Translations under genes and position numbers: made by a program
NCBI GenBank assembly: GCA_037176845.1
Contig: JAYKXP010000052.1
Coordinates: 186,001 to 250,000 of the forward strand
From: Paramarasmius palmivorus
Lineage: Eukaryota; Basidiomycota; Agaricomycetes; Agaricales; Marasmiaceae
Length of the DNA stretch: 64,000 nt
Reading direction: 5' to 3'
The notes under the pieces: generated by a model
What the model saw: only the letters and a program-made list of their open reading frames with translations
Databases searched by the model: none
What the model was told of the DNA's origin: nothing
Shown: piece by piece, positions 23,711 through 35,697 of the stretch
Numbering within the stretch: position 1 is the stretch's first letter
How the letters are laid out: the number at the start of each line of letters is the position of its first letter

Positions 23711-24781
23711 ATGGGCAAGGCCAAAGACGCTGCAGTAACTGGTCCTCCTGTACCACAAAAGACAGCAAAGACAGAAAAAATCAAGCCATTTCAGAAAGGT
23801 TTGAACTTCAGCCATCACCTGCGCCATTTTCAAAGTAACCTTGACAGCTTACTAGGCACGCACTTCGTCAAGTACTACCTCACATTCTATAATATTCTCT
23901 CGGCCATTGGTTGGACATATATCCTCATCCTCATCCTTATTCATGTGTTCAACCTGGATGGGAGCGCTTCTTCGACTCCTTTAACGACTGCCACCGCCTC
24001 ATCGATTCTTTCTCGATTCCTACCCAAATTTCTCTTACCCTCGACCAAACCGCCACTCAGCGTTTCCAGGGTAGAGGTACTGTTGCCAACATGGTTTCTA
24101 CCGATCTATCGCAGATCCTCTTCAACATACACACGCGTTGGAACCAGTACCGCGATCGTGCAAAGTTTTGCTGTTCTGGAAGTGGTTCATGTACTCCTCA
24201 AGTGGGTGCGCAGCCCCTTGCAAACAACTGTCATGCAGGTCGCTAGTCGGCTTTTCATAGTGTGGGGAGTAGTAGAACAGTTTTCTAACGTGCGTGCCAA
24301 CTTCTCGTCTGATAGCATCCAATTACTGATGGTTTTTGTTATTTGATAGGCTCGGACGAATCCTCTTTTCACCTCGATGGTTTTCGCATGGTCATTGACG
24401 GAAGTGATAAGATACTCTTTTTATGCGTCTGCACTGCTGGAATATGACTCGCCAATCTTGACACTCCTCCGTTATACAACATTCTATGTTCTGTATCCGT
24501 TAGGTGCTGGGTCGGAGGCCTTCTTGAACTATTCGACATTGCCTCGCTCCAACCCGCTTTCGAGGAGCTGGATCACTGGAACGTGGAATGCTTATGATTA
24601 TCTGCGAGGGATCTTGTTTGTTTTATGGTGGCCTGGTGAGCTCGTCATGCATTGTTGCATTGATTATTCTTGCTGAAGCATTAGCGTTTGTTCAGGCTTG
24701 TTCGTGATGTACACTCATATGCTGAAGCAAAGACGGAAAGTGTTTGGTGGTCAGAGATTGGGTATTAAGAAAACGAACTAA
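23711..24781 (+). CDS. PHS1: Very-long-chain 3-hydroxyacyl-CoA dehydratase (HACD/PTPLA)
   Basis: Third step of the ER very-long-chain fatty-acid elongation cycle, removing water from 3-hydroxyacyl-CoA. Exons 23711-24289, 24350-24635 and 24696-24781, about 316 residues. A Lys-rich cytosolic start (MGKAKDAAVTGPPVPQKTAK) precedes KYYLTFYNILSAIGWTYIL. Family motifs: VVHVLLKWVRSPLQTTVMQV, SRLFIVWGVVE, SLTEVIRYSFYA and YVLYPLGAGSE, the last holding the catalytic Tyr and Glu. Six hydrophobic segments. It ends with a short basic tail (KVFGGQRLGIKKTN). The first luminal loop is longer than usual. The gene looks intact. Confidence 0.95.
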
Positions 24782-25363
24782 AGTCTAATGCTTGTCGAGA
24801 TATGATGTTTATTGAATATCTATAATGTACCGATTGCCAATGCTTAGTATATGGAATCGCAAGTCCTTTGAATTCGTTAAGTCTGGATCGCAGAGATGAC
24901 TGAGGCCCTGTGCATGGTATGGATCATGTGTTTTACAGTCGTAGCCGTCTCTAGCATTCGTGAATAAGACCTGAAGCGAGCTAAATGAAAAGATACTAAC
25001 GAGCAGTTTCTCTTCACCCCTCAAAGAAAAAGCAAGTCTGACCCAAGTACATCTTAGAGGAATGGTGATGGATACCTTTCTTCTTCTTGTCCAATAACCA
25101 AAGATGTAGGTTCTCCTTAAACAGTAGAAGCAAGTACGGGTCGCAGAACCAGTCGCAGACGCTAGCAGCTTGTAATATGCAGTCGCTTGATAGGATTTCC
25201 TTGACAACGGAGTTTGTACATGCTCTTTTCCCATTCAAGTTTTTCGGTCAGTAAGTTTCTCACTGAGATTCAATTTGAGTAGAATGAGTAGAATTGGAAT
25301 GTTGCTTGACGAAAATATACAATTTGTACGGTTCAGACAATCATATGCCATCAAAGACGATTG
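24782..25363. other. Intergenic region, no supported gene
   Basis: Nothing convincing in these 580 bp. Two overlapping minus-strand frames (24809-25234 and 25014-25238) have atypical composition, no splice support and no recognised motif. Confidence 0.4.
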
Positions 25364-25870
25364 TCAGACGGAGGTAAGCTTGGAATGAAAATCACAGACT
25401 GATTGAGTTTTACAACCGGTAGGTCTCTGGCAGTGGCAACCTACAGGAGAGGTTAAATTCCGGCTCTAGACGAAATGACTATTTGATTCAACGCTTACAG
25501 GGATTATCCTCAGGTGCAGGTGGAGATACTTCGTCGGAATAATAGAATCTCCCAGGGAATAAGTGGCTAAAGAGCATGATGCAGTATAAAGCGCAGTTAA
25601 ATCGCGATGATTCGTCGTATGTCAATTGCTCTCAAGTTTGTGATTCTTGTGTCTGGGATACCATGTGTCCGTCTTGACTCTTGAGCTCATTGCACAAAAT
25701 AAAGTGAACGTGATACACACCTAGAACTTGACAATGAGAAATCCTCCAGTTCCTGGCCATGGACTGTACGCGCCGCATCCGCAATTCTGGGTATCTTCTC
25801 AGCAGTGGTGTCCGCCTTGACACGTACCAGTTCCGACTCGTTATTCTCTGTTGATTAGCGCAGGTACCGC
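25364..25870 (-). CDS. Possible small Cys-rich protein gene (weak)
   Basis: Three stretches can be spliced on the minus strand. One exon reads NNESELVRVKADTTAEKIPR, then ADAARTVHGQELEDFS. The next contains LTYDESSRFNCALYCIMLFS and DEVSPPAPEDNP. After a 55-60-nt intron (GTAAGC donor, CTGTAG acceptor) a last exon gives CCHCQRPTGCKTQSVCDFHS and stops at 25364. The coding-like composition and the clean last intron are the only support. The start and the junction of the first two exons are not resolved. It could be a small Cys-rich protein or chance. Confidence 0.2.
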
Positions 25871-26662
25871 GGCGGAGCAGGGCCAGTCACATTGCAGGCT
25901 ACAGCCCGTAGAACGGACTTTGAGTAGAATATAAAGACATTGTTGAACAGTCTGGCTGCGAGGACTGTTGCATGGAGAGTAGAAAGGTCAGGTAGAGAGA
26001 CGAGAATATGGTGATGATGGGGGAAGCTAGCTGCTATTGAAAGCCCGCATCGACAGACTATAGATCGTACTTTGCTGCGAATGGGTCCTTGTTATGATAA
26101 TGGTACAAGTCGTGTAGCAAGCAAGTCCAAGAGCCTAATCGAACTTGGTTATCTTGACGAGTGGTGGTACCGTACGGGTGTATGTAGCTTGAGTGAGGCG
26201 TTGAAATGTCAAGACAGGCGTCAGTAATCTGGCACATCCTCAAGCAAAGTGCATACACACACCTCTCTAGTTCTCTGAACTCTTTCTCTGTCTTGATAGG
26301 ACCATACTACAAGCGGTATAAGTATTCCATCGATGACAAAGACGTTGACAAAGACAACTACAGGAGGTTACATAAAATTTGAACGCTTTTCCTTCTGTTC
26401 TCATCATTTCCCGCTCATGACGATGTTGTGGACCACTTTTCTCTCCTCGCGAAGAGGAGTTGAACCGAAGACAAAGACGACGACTGGATTAATGATACAC
26501 ACAAGTTGGATGACTACCGCTATTTGCATAAAAGTACGACGAAAAGGGGACCCCGACGAAGAATCTACAGAAAGGACGGTTGAGACCGGGAAGAAGAGTA
26601 GAACAGGGAATAACGACAACGATTCAAAAAAAAAAGTCTGTGCTCAATCCACATTGTCTATA
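25871..26662. other. Intergenic, 3' of the bZIP gene
   Basis: About 800 bp without a supported gene. Near 26330-26560 the plus strand repeats a purine-rich pattern (GACAAAGAC-type words), and a short A run sits at 26628. No element ends are seen. Confidence 0.35.
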
Positions 26663-27480
26663 TTAACCCGACTTGACGCCTTCACCTGATTCAGGCTTGT
26701 TCTCGCCCTCGCCCTTCGGTGCCTGATGTTCTTGGCCTGGTATAACGGGAGGAATAGGCAAGACTTGAACGTGCTGGCTCAGTGCAGCTCGAAGGGTAGC
26801 ATTTTCTACCCTAAGCTGATCGACGAGCGCACGACATTCTTCCCAACGACGATTAGCTTCGTCTGCCGATGCCAGTGCAGCATCGAGCAACTGGGAGCGA
26901 GATTCGAGAGCTTTGACGTGTCTAGGTAATGGGTTGAAGTGAGTGGCATTAATGGACAATAAAGAAAGACTGACTGGTCTCGACGTTCTCTAAACGCTCG
27001 CTGTGCTTTCCTGTTCTGCTCCGCTCTCTTACTATTACTCAACGCCCTTCCTCCTGCTGCCGCTGCTGATGTCTGTTGTGTGGGTGATTGCTGTTGTTGG
27101 GGTGGCTGCTGCTGCTGAGCCTCTGGAGGAGGACCTGGTTGGCCTGGCTGTGGAGGAATACCGGCGGGAGTGTAGTCTGTGCCTGGAGCAGGGCCTGCAA
27201 AGGGAAAAGGATGTGCCATAAGATGAGCTGGTAGTACGTGTTGAAGATTGTGAGGGGCAGTGGATTGAGGTGGTGGCTGTTGTTGTTGTGGCTGAGGGGG
27301 AGGAGGGGGTTGAGGAGTTTCAGGATTTGTGGGAGGAGACTTTCGTTTACGACCGTTACGCTGAGCTGGCTGATTTATTTGAGGAATTTCGTCGCGAAGA
27401 CGCATCTGAGGTTGAGACTGAGACTGTTGAGGTGAGTCATGAGCAGAAGAGTTTTGGTTTTGTTGCTCAAAGCTCAGCAT
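26663..27480 (-). CDS. Yap/AP-1-like bZIP transcription factor
   Basis: Nuclear bZIP factor of the fungal Yap/Pap1 type. Two exons: 26975-27480 and 26663-26921, joined by a 53-nt intron inside the basic region. The N-terminal half is low-complexity, rich in Gln and Pro (activation-domain-like). The basic region SKRAEQNRKAQRAFRERRDQ carries the N-x-x-A-Q-x-x-F-R signature of Yap-type factors, which recognise TTACGTAA-like sites. A leucine-zipper stretch follows (HVKALESRSQLLDAALASAD, LVDQLRVENATLRAALSQHV). The C-terminal Cys-rich domain of oxidative-stress Yap1 is absent, since the protein ends KPESGEGVKSG. A role in a different stress or metabolic response is therefore more likely. Confidence 0.88.
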
Positions 27481-28240
27481 TTTGGCAGGGGCGGGCCTCG
27501 CGCGTTTTTCATCAATTGGTAAGCCAGAGCAGCTTTATAAGCCATTCTCTTTTTTTTTCTCACACACAACACGTCAGCCATAAAGTGTAAGCGTAATCTA
27601 CGGTTCTTGACCGAGAAGCTCTATGCGGCTCAAAGCGGGCTCACAGTAACAGATTCCATGTAACAACCATGTAACCAACAGGCTGTGATAGCTGTGTTCT
27701 GTATAACTATATCAGATTCACTGAAACATCAATTGTCCTTGACAACACATGAGCCAACCAATGAACCGGAACCGGATTCCGAAGGTGAGGTGAGTCAGGT
27801 GTTGGTTGAGATTCAAAGCAATCGACAAGGAATACATACAGATATCGATTATAGAGAGTAGAGATACCCTATAGGAGATTTCCCAGAGATTACCTGAATA
27901 TACGTCGTGAGCAGCAGTGAGTACAGCTGTAGCCTGTTAGTGATAGTGAGCACAGGTGGGCAGTGTCGGGTTCACTGTGACATTCCGTGACATATCTGTC
28001 ACAGCACCTGGATTTGGTTTCTGACCACAGCGCTAGGTTTTGGCAGTTTTACTGCTTCTTGCCGCTTCTTGCTGCTCGTCTTCTCTTTCTCTCTCACCAT
28101 CATCATATCGGCTGAGGTCGCTTCTATCGAGCGGCCCAGTTGCAAATCTGTCTGCTCAATCTCTCTCTGGCAGCCCCATTGCCAACCCAGGCCATTCAAG
28201 CAGCCTTCACAATTCTCGGAGGGACTCTCTTTTTCTTCTC
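27481..28240. promoter_or_regulatory. Divergent intergenic region (760 bp)
   Basis: Lies between the starts of the bZIP gene (-) and the coiled-coil membrane-protein gene (+). It contains pyrimidine-rich tracts just upstream of both ATGs (around 27545-27560 and 28060-28100), as is common in basidiomycete promoters, plus the short repeated words TGTGACATTCCGTGACATATCTG near 27975-28000 (written here as a region, not a defined site). No gene is seen. Confidence 0.35.
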
Positions 28241-31194
28241 ATGAGCATCTCTTTCGGTGGCCTGGGCATCATGTCCCTTCGTAGACCTTTTGCGGAGTTG
28301 GTCGGCACTTTATTGGGCAAGGGCGACATTCAATCCATATTTTGCATCGTCGTCTTTTCTATCGTTTTTCTTGTACTTGGTCAGTCTACTCGTGTCTTTC
28401 CTCCTTTCATACATGTCTCGCTTACGCCTCTGTTCTCTTTCTCTTTTTCTCATCGCAGCTTACCTCACAAACCCTTCCGAAACCTCTTTTCGTGCATACC
28501 TTACAGAGCTGTCTTTTCGTCAGCATCTCAGTCGTCTCGATAACATCGATGATGATCATGACGTTCAGGACCAGGCCAGCTCGAATCATATCTCTTTCAG
28601 ACACAGTGCTACAACCACTCTCCCTTTCGACAACCGCTCCCCATTTCATTTCGCAAATAGAGCCTCGGTTTCCCTCCGCACCCCAAAACACGTCTTTCAC
28701 AGTTTTGGCATTTTCACCATAGCTGCGATTATTCCAGCAGCAAAATCGGATCGTTCTATCAACGAGCATCGCGATATGTCCATGATATCTGATTCTTGGT
28801 TCATTGGTGCCTTTGGCAAGTGGTGGCGAGGCGGTGTTCTTGAAGCTTGGTATCAAGATGTCATCGCACGGTCTGGTACCGGCAACGAGGATGGCTGGAG
28901 TTCTGGGATTTTGGGAATGAAAACATTGGATAGACTCAACGAGTATAATGGTATGTATATCTTTTATCTAATCCCCCTCGTGCCATCCCCATTGACATCA
29001 ATTCATATGCTTAGCTCTACCTGGTCTCCCCTTCTCCACCAAGAACCTACCTCCTCATGGACTCTCCAGGGGATCTCCACCTCGTTTACGAAATCGTGAA
29101 AAGTCGTCACAACGTTCTGGCTTGATAAACTCCCGTAGTTCCAGTCCGCCACCTCTCCCTAAATCGGCCAGCTTACCGTTACACACACCTCGCAATTCGC
29201 AGACCCATGTAGAGCGTAATACGGCACAGTCGAGTCCTCGTTCACCTTCGTCGCAGCCTGTAGTCACGCCAGATGACCCGCATGCCCTTTCGTCGTCCGT
29301 AACTGCTCAAACCACGTCGTCTTTCGATCAATCACCACGCGTAGCCGAGTTGCTTCATCAGATATCACTCTCGAAAAGCTCCGTCCTTGATTTACGCAAC
29401 CAACTGACAGAATATCAAGCTTCCGCTGCCCAGTCTCACAGTTTACTCCAACACGAGTTGGAGGCCTGTAGGGAGCGTAAGAAGCAGGACGACACTGCGA
29501 GGAATGATTTGAAGTCACGGACCAAGATATTGGATGATTCAAAGCGAGCTGCCGAAGGTACCAAGCGGGACGCAGAGAAACGGTTGCGTGCCGCTGAAAG
29601 CGCCCGGGACGATGCCATGCGACGAATGGAACATCTGGACAAGGAAATCGCTGCACTGCAACAACGCTTAAAGGACGACGAAACAGCTCTACGCGAAAGC
29701 AAGGAGACGGCGTCTGAAGCGGAGCTGGAAATTACCGATGCCATTGAGCGGAAGAAACGAGAAATAAAGGTTACGGAGGACGTGATAATGGCGCTTAATG
29801 TTCGTGCTCGCGACTTGGAGGAAAGGTTCACCCAGCGGACGGAACGGCTGCGTCTGTTGCGTGAACAAGTAGAGTTGCGAAAGCGAGAACAGGGTTCACT
29901 CGACATGCCTTCAGGCATTGACCTCGTACCCAGCATATGGCAATCCGTGTCTACTGGCATTCCTCTAGGGCCCAGTCACTCGCCGACAATTTCTTCCCTT
30001 ATACCCTCAGACACCACGGACAACCTGCAGCATCCAGATATCATAGGCAATGGGCATGTACTTCTGGACCGTATCCGGCGCACCTCGGATCCTCGTGATC
30101 GACATTCTGCTTCCCATCCTACGAAACTCATGCTGGGAAATTTGTCCAATTATAATGGTGACCCCATCGCCTCGACAAATATCCTTGGTAGCGGTTATTT
30201 TGATCAGCCTCTCAAGTCTCATAGTTCTCGACCACAACAAATTATTGGATCGTTCTCACCATTTGGGGACGTCGATGGATTGCCCCAGACACCGGCGCTG
30301 GTGCTGTCCCCCGGCACTAGTTCGAATCTGATTTCAAGTTCACTCATTTCGTCATTGGACAACGTTGATGGTGTATCGCGCTCCTTCCAGTCAGACAGCG
30401 ATGCCTTCTTGGACAGAGATTGGAGGGAGAAAGGTTTAAACAGCAACGGGGATAGTATCTTACGACAGGACAATGGCCTTTTGACCACGTCTCCCGTAAC
30501 AGATGAGCATCACGATCCTTTCGAAGTGCGAGTATATACTCCACAGGAACGTGATCGCTATAGTCTTCCTTCCAGAAGCGTCGACCTTAACACGCCTGGG
30601 CAACCTCATCGCAATAATTCGGATCCTACATCGCCCGGCCATGAGGTCGAAAGCATTGCACAGTCCGTAGAAAAACCCAAACGCTGGTTGTTCTCAATGA
30701 AAGATAAACCGAAGAAGGGTCTGAATCCAGATGCAAAGGTGTTCAACTTGTTTGGAAAATCTCAGCCTGTTTCGCCTCCCCAATCATCATTGACCGGTTC
30801 CAACAATGTCTACGATGCGCTGAACCCTACTGGTCTTGGCTCCAACCTCATGTCTTCCACAACGTCCGATAGCAGTACTCTCCTTCGTGCTTTTGCGCCT
30901 TCGCCTGCAGAGCGTGAGGCACTCCAGCGCGCATTAGGAGGATCAACCAACGCGAGCCTAGAACGTCTCCCGAGCTTGAGCGACGTGGGTGGTAGTATTC
31001 CTCCTTCCCCAAACCACGTTCACACACAAGCTGTTGGCATTACTCATACCCCCCAGCGAGACCATGCAAAAATACCATCGTGGCTCCAGTCGATCCCTCT
31101 CATCAAGCCCAACTTCAGTCCTTGGGATGATGAGGAACCAGTGCCATCATCCAAGGCCAACGTAAACGGTATCATTGGTGGGGGCAGGATTTGA
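28241..31194 (+). CDS. Large coiled-coil protein with N-terminal membrane segment
   Basis: Three exons: 28241-28379, 28459-28950 and 29015-31194, 936 residues, all phases agreeing. The N-terminus has a transmembrane stretch (IFCIVVFSIVFLVLAYLTNP) followed by SETSFRAYLTELSFRQHLSR, a segment I associate with a conserved but uncharacterised basidiomycete membrane-protein family. A second hydrophobic segment is FHSFGIFTIAAIIPAA. Residues about 270-470 form a long coiled coil (RVAELLHQISLSKSSVLDLR to RLRLLREQVELRKREQG). The remainder is Ser/Pro-rich and disordered (SPPPLPKSASLPLHTPRNSQ and similar), with likely phosphosites. A tethering or scaffold role is only inference. Confidence 0.75.
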
Positions 31195-32120
31195 AGGCAG
31201 ACGCGCTCTTGGGTGTGTTTGTGGTTACGAACATTTATGATCTAGAAGAGACAAAAATTCTAATAACCTGGTGTGTATCAAAGTAGTGGTAGTCGGTGCG
31301 AATCGGTGTTTGATCAGTCCTTGTTAAATACATGTCTTGTGTTGCAATATACATATTATCTATTTCCGAGTGTGCTGCATATCAAGTTATATAAGGTCGT
31401 GAATGTTGCTGATGTATCATGCGACGTCGTATAAAGATTCCCTTGCGTTTCGTTCATGAGTAATCATGACTGTTCATACTATGTTCGTAGACAATCAAAG
31501 TGAGAAACGACAACGGTGCAGCACAAAGGAGTGGATAACAAAGGAAGGTTTGATGCATCACGATTACGTCCACCTGAAAAGACGATACATCAACCAAACC
31601 CAAAGCGATAAAAGCGAGTGCTAACGGCGATAACATTGTTGAAAAGGTGATCAGTCCAGAAGAATGCACAGACAGAGGAAAATTGTGAAAGAGTCGAGTA
31701 AGGTATGAAACGGAACAGGTGGATTTTAGGGGTCAATGAATGTGAAGAAAGTTGGATGGATGACTCGAGGTGGTATCCAGGGCGTGTGTGAGTGACAGGA
31801 GAAACGGAAGACGGAGATATCTACAGCATGGGTCATGAACCGTGGAGCAACTGGAAGAGGAAATGGCTCACGGAGGGTATAGGTTCAGTTGTATGAATAT
31901 AAACCCACAGCACCAGTAAAAAGAGAGATGTGAATGACAGCAGTCAGCCTTTCGGGCAGTAGTTGCATAACAGGCGGGGAGAAGACCTCGCATCCCACCT
32001 GCGCTTCGGAGCCTGCAAAGTCGCCCTGCACAAGACGTAGAGGGCTCAGATGCAGTGGCGGGCAGCAAATAATCTTATACATTCCCTTGAGCACGCAAGG
32101 AAACTTTACATCCTGGGAAA
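31195..32120. other. Convergent intergenic region (about 930 bp)
   Basis: Between the stops of the coiled-coil gene (+) and the Psr1-like phosphatase gene (-). The region is AT-richer and has several short open frames without splice support or recognisable products. It probably holds long 3' UTRs. Confidence 0.4.
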
Positions 32121-33717
32121 CTACCGTGCGCCATCGAGTACACCCCTGACATCGTCCACCGTGCCTAGATCGGCGAGGAACGGCACGAGGTCAGTCAATT
32201 CTGTATCGTGTGGGTCGTTGAACCATGACGAGACAGGAACTGCATTGTTTGGGTGGAAGATGTACGATGCCGGGGAATTGTCCAATATGATGGTGTCACC
32301 TATCGGCCTGCCCAGTTGAGAAAGGTCCTGCAAGCAACACATTAAGACTAGAGCGCAGGAAGCGGAAAGCTAGAGCCTAACCTTGACGTAGTTTCCTTTG
32401 TGATTGTAGCAGCTTTCTCTGAACAAACGATGAGTAATCGTATGGCCAATATCCAGTCTATCCAGGACGGGGTCGGCATACTAGAGATTGTGAGTTCGAT
32501 GTACAATATTCAGGTACCGAGCAACCTACTTTGCTCAAGCTAGCGGTGAAAACAACAATTTCATAGAGTTCTCCCATTTTTTTCAAGAAGTTGTCGACAC
32601 CTGGCCTCTTGATCACATACACGTTGTGCCAGTGATATTCTATCTCCACTGGCACGACAAAGTCGGCGTGTTGTATTGACTGTGGGCAGAGTATATTGTC
32701 ATTGCACGCTCTTACATATCGTCAACAATGGCCTCACCTTGAAACTACTGTGTACGAGTGTTTCATCCAAGTCAAGGACAAGACATTTCCTGCCAGCATG
32801 TTGGGGCGCAATGGGGGGCAGTAAGGGTTTGGGAACGCCATCCTATGGTAATAGAGAACTTAGAAAACTTCGTGAGAATGAGACAGACAAATACATACAG
32901 GGCCAATAGGTATGCCAGCACCCCCGTTCATAATTAACCTGTCTTCTTCGTCTTCCACGTCGTTTAGACTGCGGTCATCTATGTCTTCGTCTTCCGTGAA
33001 GCTGGAGCCTTCTGACTCCTCAGCTTCAGCTCCAGTAGCATTCGTTGAATGGTGTGAGTGACGTTTGTTCACGGTACCACTGGACCCAGGAGGAACGACG
33101 GCTCCGGATGTAACACCCTCCGTCACTGACTGAGGAAGAAGCTGGGAGGTAGGAGTCGGTGGAACGATCACCTCAGCATCTGAAGATGGCTGAGGCGTGA
33201 CCGTCAGCGGAGGAGGATGGCCGGGAGTGGTGGCTTGCGAGGGCTCTCCTGTCGGCGCTGCATCCTTGGTTGCTACATCAGACTGTTCTGCAGACTGTAC
33301 GCTCTTTTCTGTTGGCTTCTGGGGCGCAGAAGACTTTTCCTTTTCCAATAACGGCGGAGCTAATGCCGCTGGCTGGTCGATTTCGATGGGTTGCGACTGG
33401 GGATTGGAGGGTATGCAAGGAATAAGTTTTCGAATGACTCTAGAAAAGAGCGAAGACTTTGGCTGCTTCTGCTGCTGTTGCTGCTGCTGCTGTTTTTGCT
33501 GGGTCTCCTTGGACTCTTCGCCATTGGCGGTGGGGGGTATCGTTGGGTGGGACTCTGAGGTGGATTCCATGTTGGTAGGACGACGTGAATGATTCTGGGA
33601 GCTGTTGAGGGTATTGGAAGCAGAAGGATCCTCTTCTTTGCTAGGCTCCTTGCTGGGCTCTTTGGACGCGTCCTTGTTGTCGTCGTGGTCGTCGGCGACG
33701 TTAGTAGAGTTGTCCAT
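32121..33717 (-). CDS. Psr1/SCP-type plasma-membrane phosphatase (HAD, FCP1-like)
   Basis: Ser/Thr phosphatase of the FCP1/SCP haloacid-dehalogenase group, like yeast Psr1/Psr2. Five exons with 50-60-nt introns. The first codes a 270-residue disordered region with an 8-Gln run ([11 protein letters not shown]) and acidic clusters. The catalytic domain has [17 protein letters not shown] (DxDxT), then [71 protein letters not shown] and [20 protein letters not shown]. It ends [20 protein letters not shown]. Psr proteins help activate stress responses and sodium-extrusion gene expression. The N-terminal palmitoylation Cys of yeast Psr1 is not evident at the start chosen (33717), so membrane anchoring is open. 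Confidence 0.92.
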
Positions 33718-33863
33718 AACGCCGTCCAGCAAACCACTTGCCGGTTCTTGTCAACCTTGACCTGCTGATGATATAAGCCTCGCACGCATGCGTAAACCAA
33801 ACCCGAGTAAATTCATTAAGGGTAGATCTACAATCTCCTTCTACCATGCATTTACATCGTGTT

Positions 33864-35277
33864 CTACTCCAGTACAATATATTTTTGTAGGTGTGTAGGT
33901 ATCGCATCCAACAGTCCTTTTGACTCCAACCATTTCTTTGAGAACAGTCGGCTTTGGTATCTGTATGCACCATCGCAAAGTATTGTCACTACTTTCGAAC
34001 CTAATCACATCCATTCACATTAGCATTTGACCAGTCACGAATGCAGTAATGGTTTCACCCTTTCCGAGCTTCACCGCAAGCTCCGTTGCAGCAACAACGT
34101 TCAGCGCCGAGCTAGCACCCAGATACAGACCTTCAGTGTCCAAGAGATCGTATAAAGCGGTGATAGACTTGGTATCGGGGACAGTGAATGCTCCAGAGAT
34201 GTCGTTGATGAATGTTCCCAAGTTGTTTGTTATGCGGCCTTGACCAATGCCTAGAGACTCGCTTTAGCCATTACCGGGACTTGCTGTGTGTAAAGTGTGC
34301 TCTAACCTTCGGTTATCGAACTCCCGCTCCTTTCAATCAGTCTTCCTCCGCTAGTGACATAACCTATACAGAAGGTATCCGCTAGCTATTACCCACCCTC
34401 AGGCAATAACAATGAGGGACACGTACTGGTCAAGACGCTGCCCGGGGGGTCAGCGAGCCAAACTTGGCTTTTGCCACCGCTCTTTTCCTTCAAGTATCTC
34501 CCGACACCAGCGAGTGTACCTCCAGTTCCAGTAGCACAGATAAAGCCATCAAGTTCACCTTTGGTCTGTTCCCAGATCTCAGGGCCCGTGGAATTGTAGT
34601 GTGCTTCGGCATTGGCAGTGTTATCGAATTGGTCCGTCCATATCGCATTTGGGGTACTCTTGGCAAAGTCTCTCGCTTGGTGATTATAGTTTGCAGGGTT
34701 TTCATAAGCAACAGCGGGAACAGGATAAACTTCTGCTCCCAGCATACGAAGAAGGTCGATTTTCTCTTGACTCTGCGACAATTGGTTAACAAATAAACAC
34801 GTCGAAAGCTAAAAGCGTGCATACTTGTGTGTTGGGCATGAAGATAACGCATCTGTAACCCCTTGCTCTGCAGACGTGGGCGAGACCAATTCCGGTGTTT
34901 CCAGCTGTCCCTTCGACGACGGTACCGCCTGGCTTCAGCCTGAAAGTGAAATGACCATCAGGATGTATCATATCGAAATGAATGGTCCCCGTAAAACTGA
35001 CAATCCAAGCTTTTCTGCGTTGGTAACAACACCCAGTGCAGCTCGGTCTTTCACGCTTCCGCCAGGATTTTGAAACTCGGCCTTGCCATAAATATGAGAA
35101 CCGGTTCTCTCAGAAGGACCACGCAAGTAAATCTGTCGCATAGAGGTAATCAAGTGGGTCGGTTCAATTAGACAAACAAGGACTAACTAGAGGCGTGTTT
35201 CCAATAGCTCCGGTGAAGCCATCTACAGCCGAGGTAGTGAATGTGCGTCGTAAAGAGGCTTGGATAGAGGACAACAT
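33864..35277 (-). CDS. Cysteine-synthase-type PLP enzyme, probably mitochondrial
   Basis: Fold-type II PLP enzyme making cysteine from O-acetylserine (or a related beta-replacement). Several exons. Start 35277: [20 protein letters not shown] is an amphipathic, Arg/Ser-rich presequence. Core motifs: [28 protein letters not shown] with the PLP lysine, [20 protein letters not shown] (phosphate loop), [40 protein letters not shown] and [14 protein letters not shown]. The frame seems to stop at 34015 (FVTGQMLM), but a GTGAAA donor after GKG and an ATTAG acceptor add the last exon [20 protein letters not shown], ending VLE at 33864. This long C-terminus fits the fungal mitochondrial CysB/Cys-12 group. 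The gene is 147 bp upstream of the phosphatase gene on the same strand. Confidence 0.92.
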
Positions 35278-35697
35278 GGAGAACAGGGGAAAAGAGTGTG
35301 CATCACTACGCTCGGTGCAGGCGCTCAGAAAAGGTTCAACTTCTTTGCAAGGATTGCTACGAAGCACGACATTCTCTCACGTTGTTTAACAACACTGACT
35401 CTTCCTCTTGCCCATCACGAGCACACATATCATCGAAAGCATTCCCGACTTTCGGGACATAGGAATTTCTTGTTTCGGCTAGTGTACGAGCTACGTAAGT
35501 CAATTCTTGGGCTGAGGATCGTTCAATGTTTGTTTACATGCGTGTAGTCATACTTGGAGTTCCCTGAAAGCGATATATTAGGTAGCACAGGGCAAGTGCA
35601 GCATCAAGGGGTGCAACAAAGCAACTAGAGGGTAACGCAGATAGTAAGATGAAACTGGTGTAGGTGCTCAGTTACCGATACTTAAAGCTTGAACGCA
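35278..35697. other. Intergenic region
   Basis: 420 bp between the start of the cysteine-synthase-type gene and the stop of the RPA43 gene, both on the minus strand. No gene is recognised. It probably contains the promoter of the former and the 3' end of the latter. Confidence 0.4.

Noticed and set aside
24809..25234. 141-codon minus-strand frame downstream of the dehydratase gene
   Set aside because: No start context, splice pattern or family resemblance; it lies in the expected 3' region.
26333..26689. 118-codon plus-strand frame with Lys/Thr-rich repeats
   Set aside because: Low-complexity purine-rich sequence 3' of the bZIP gene, partly overlapping its last exon; no homology recognised.
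29436..29960. 174-codon minus-strand frame rich in Arg/Ser
   Set aside because: Antisense shadow of the coiled-coil exon of the gene at 28241-31194.
33197..33592. Plus-strand frame with a poly-Cys run
   Set aside because: Antisense of the CAG/CTG-rich Gln tract of the Psr1-like phosphatase.
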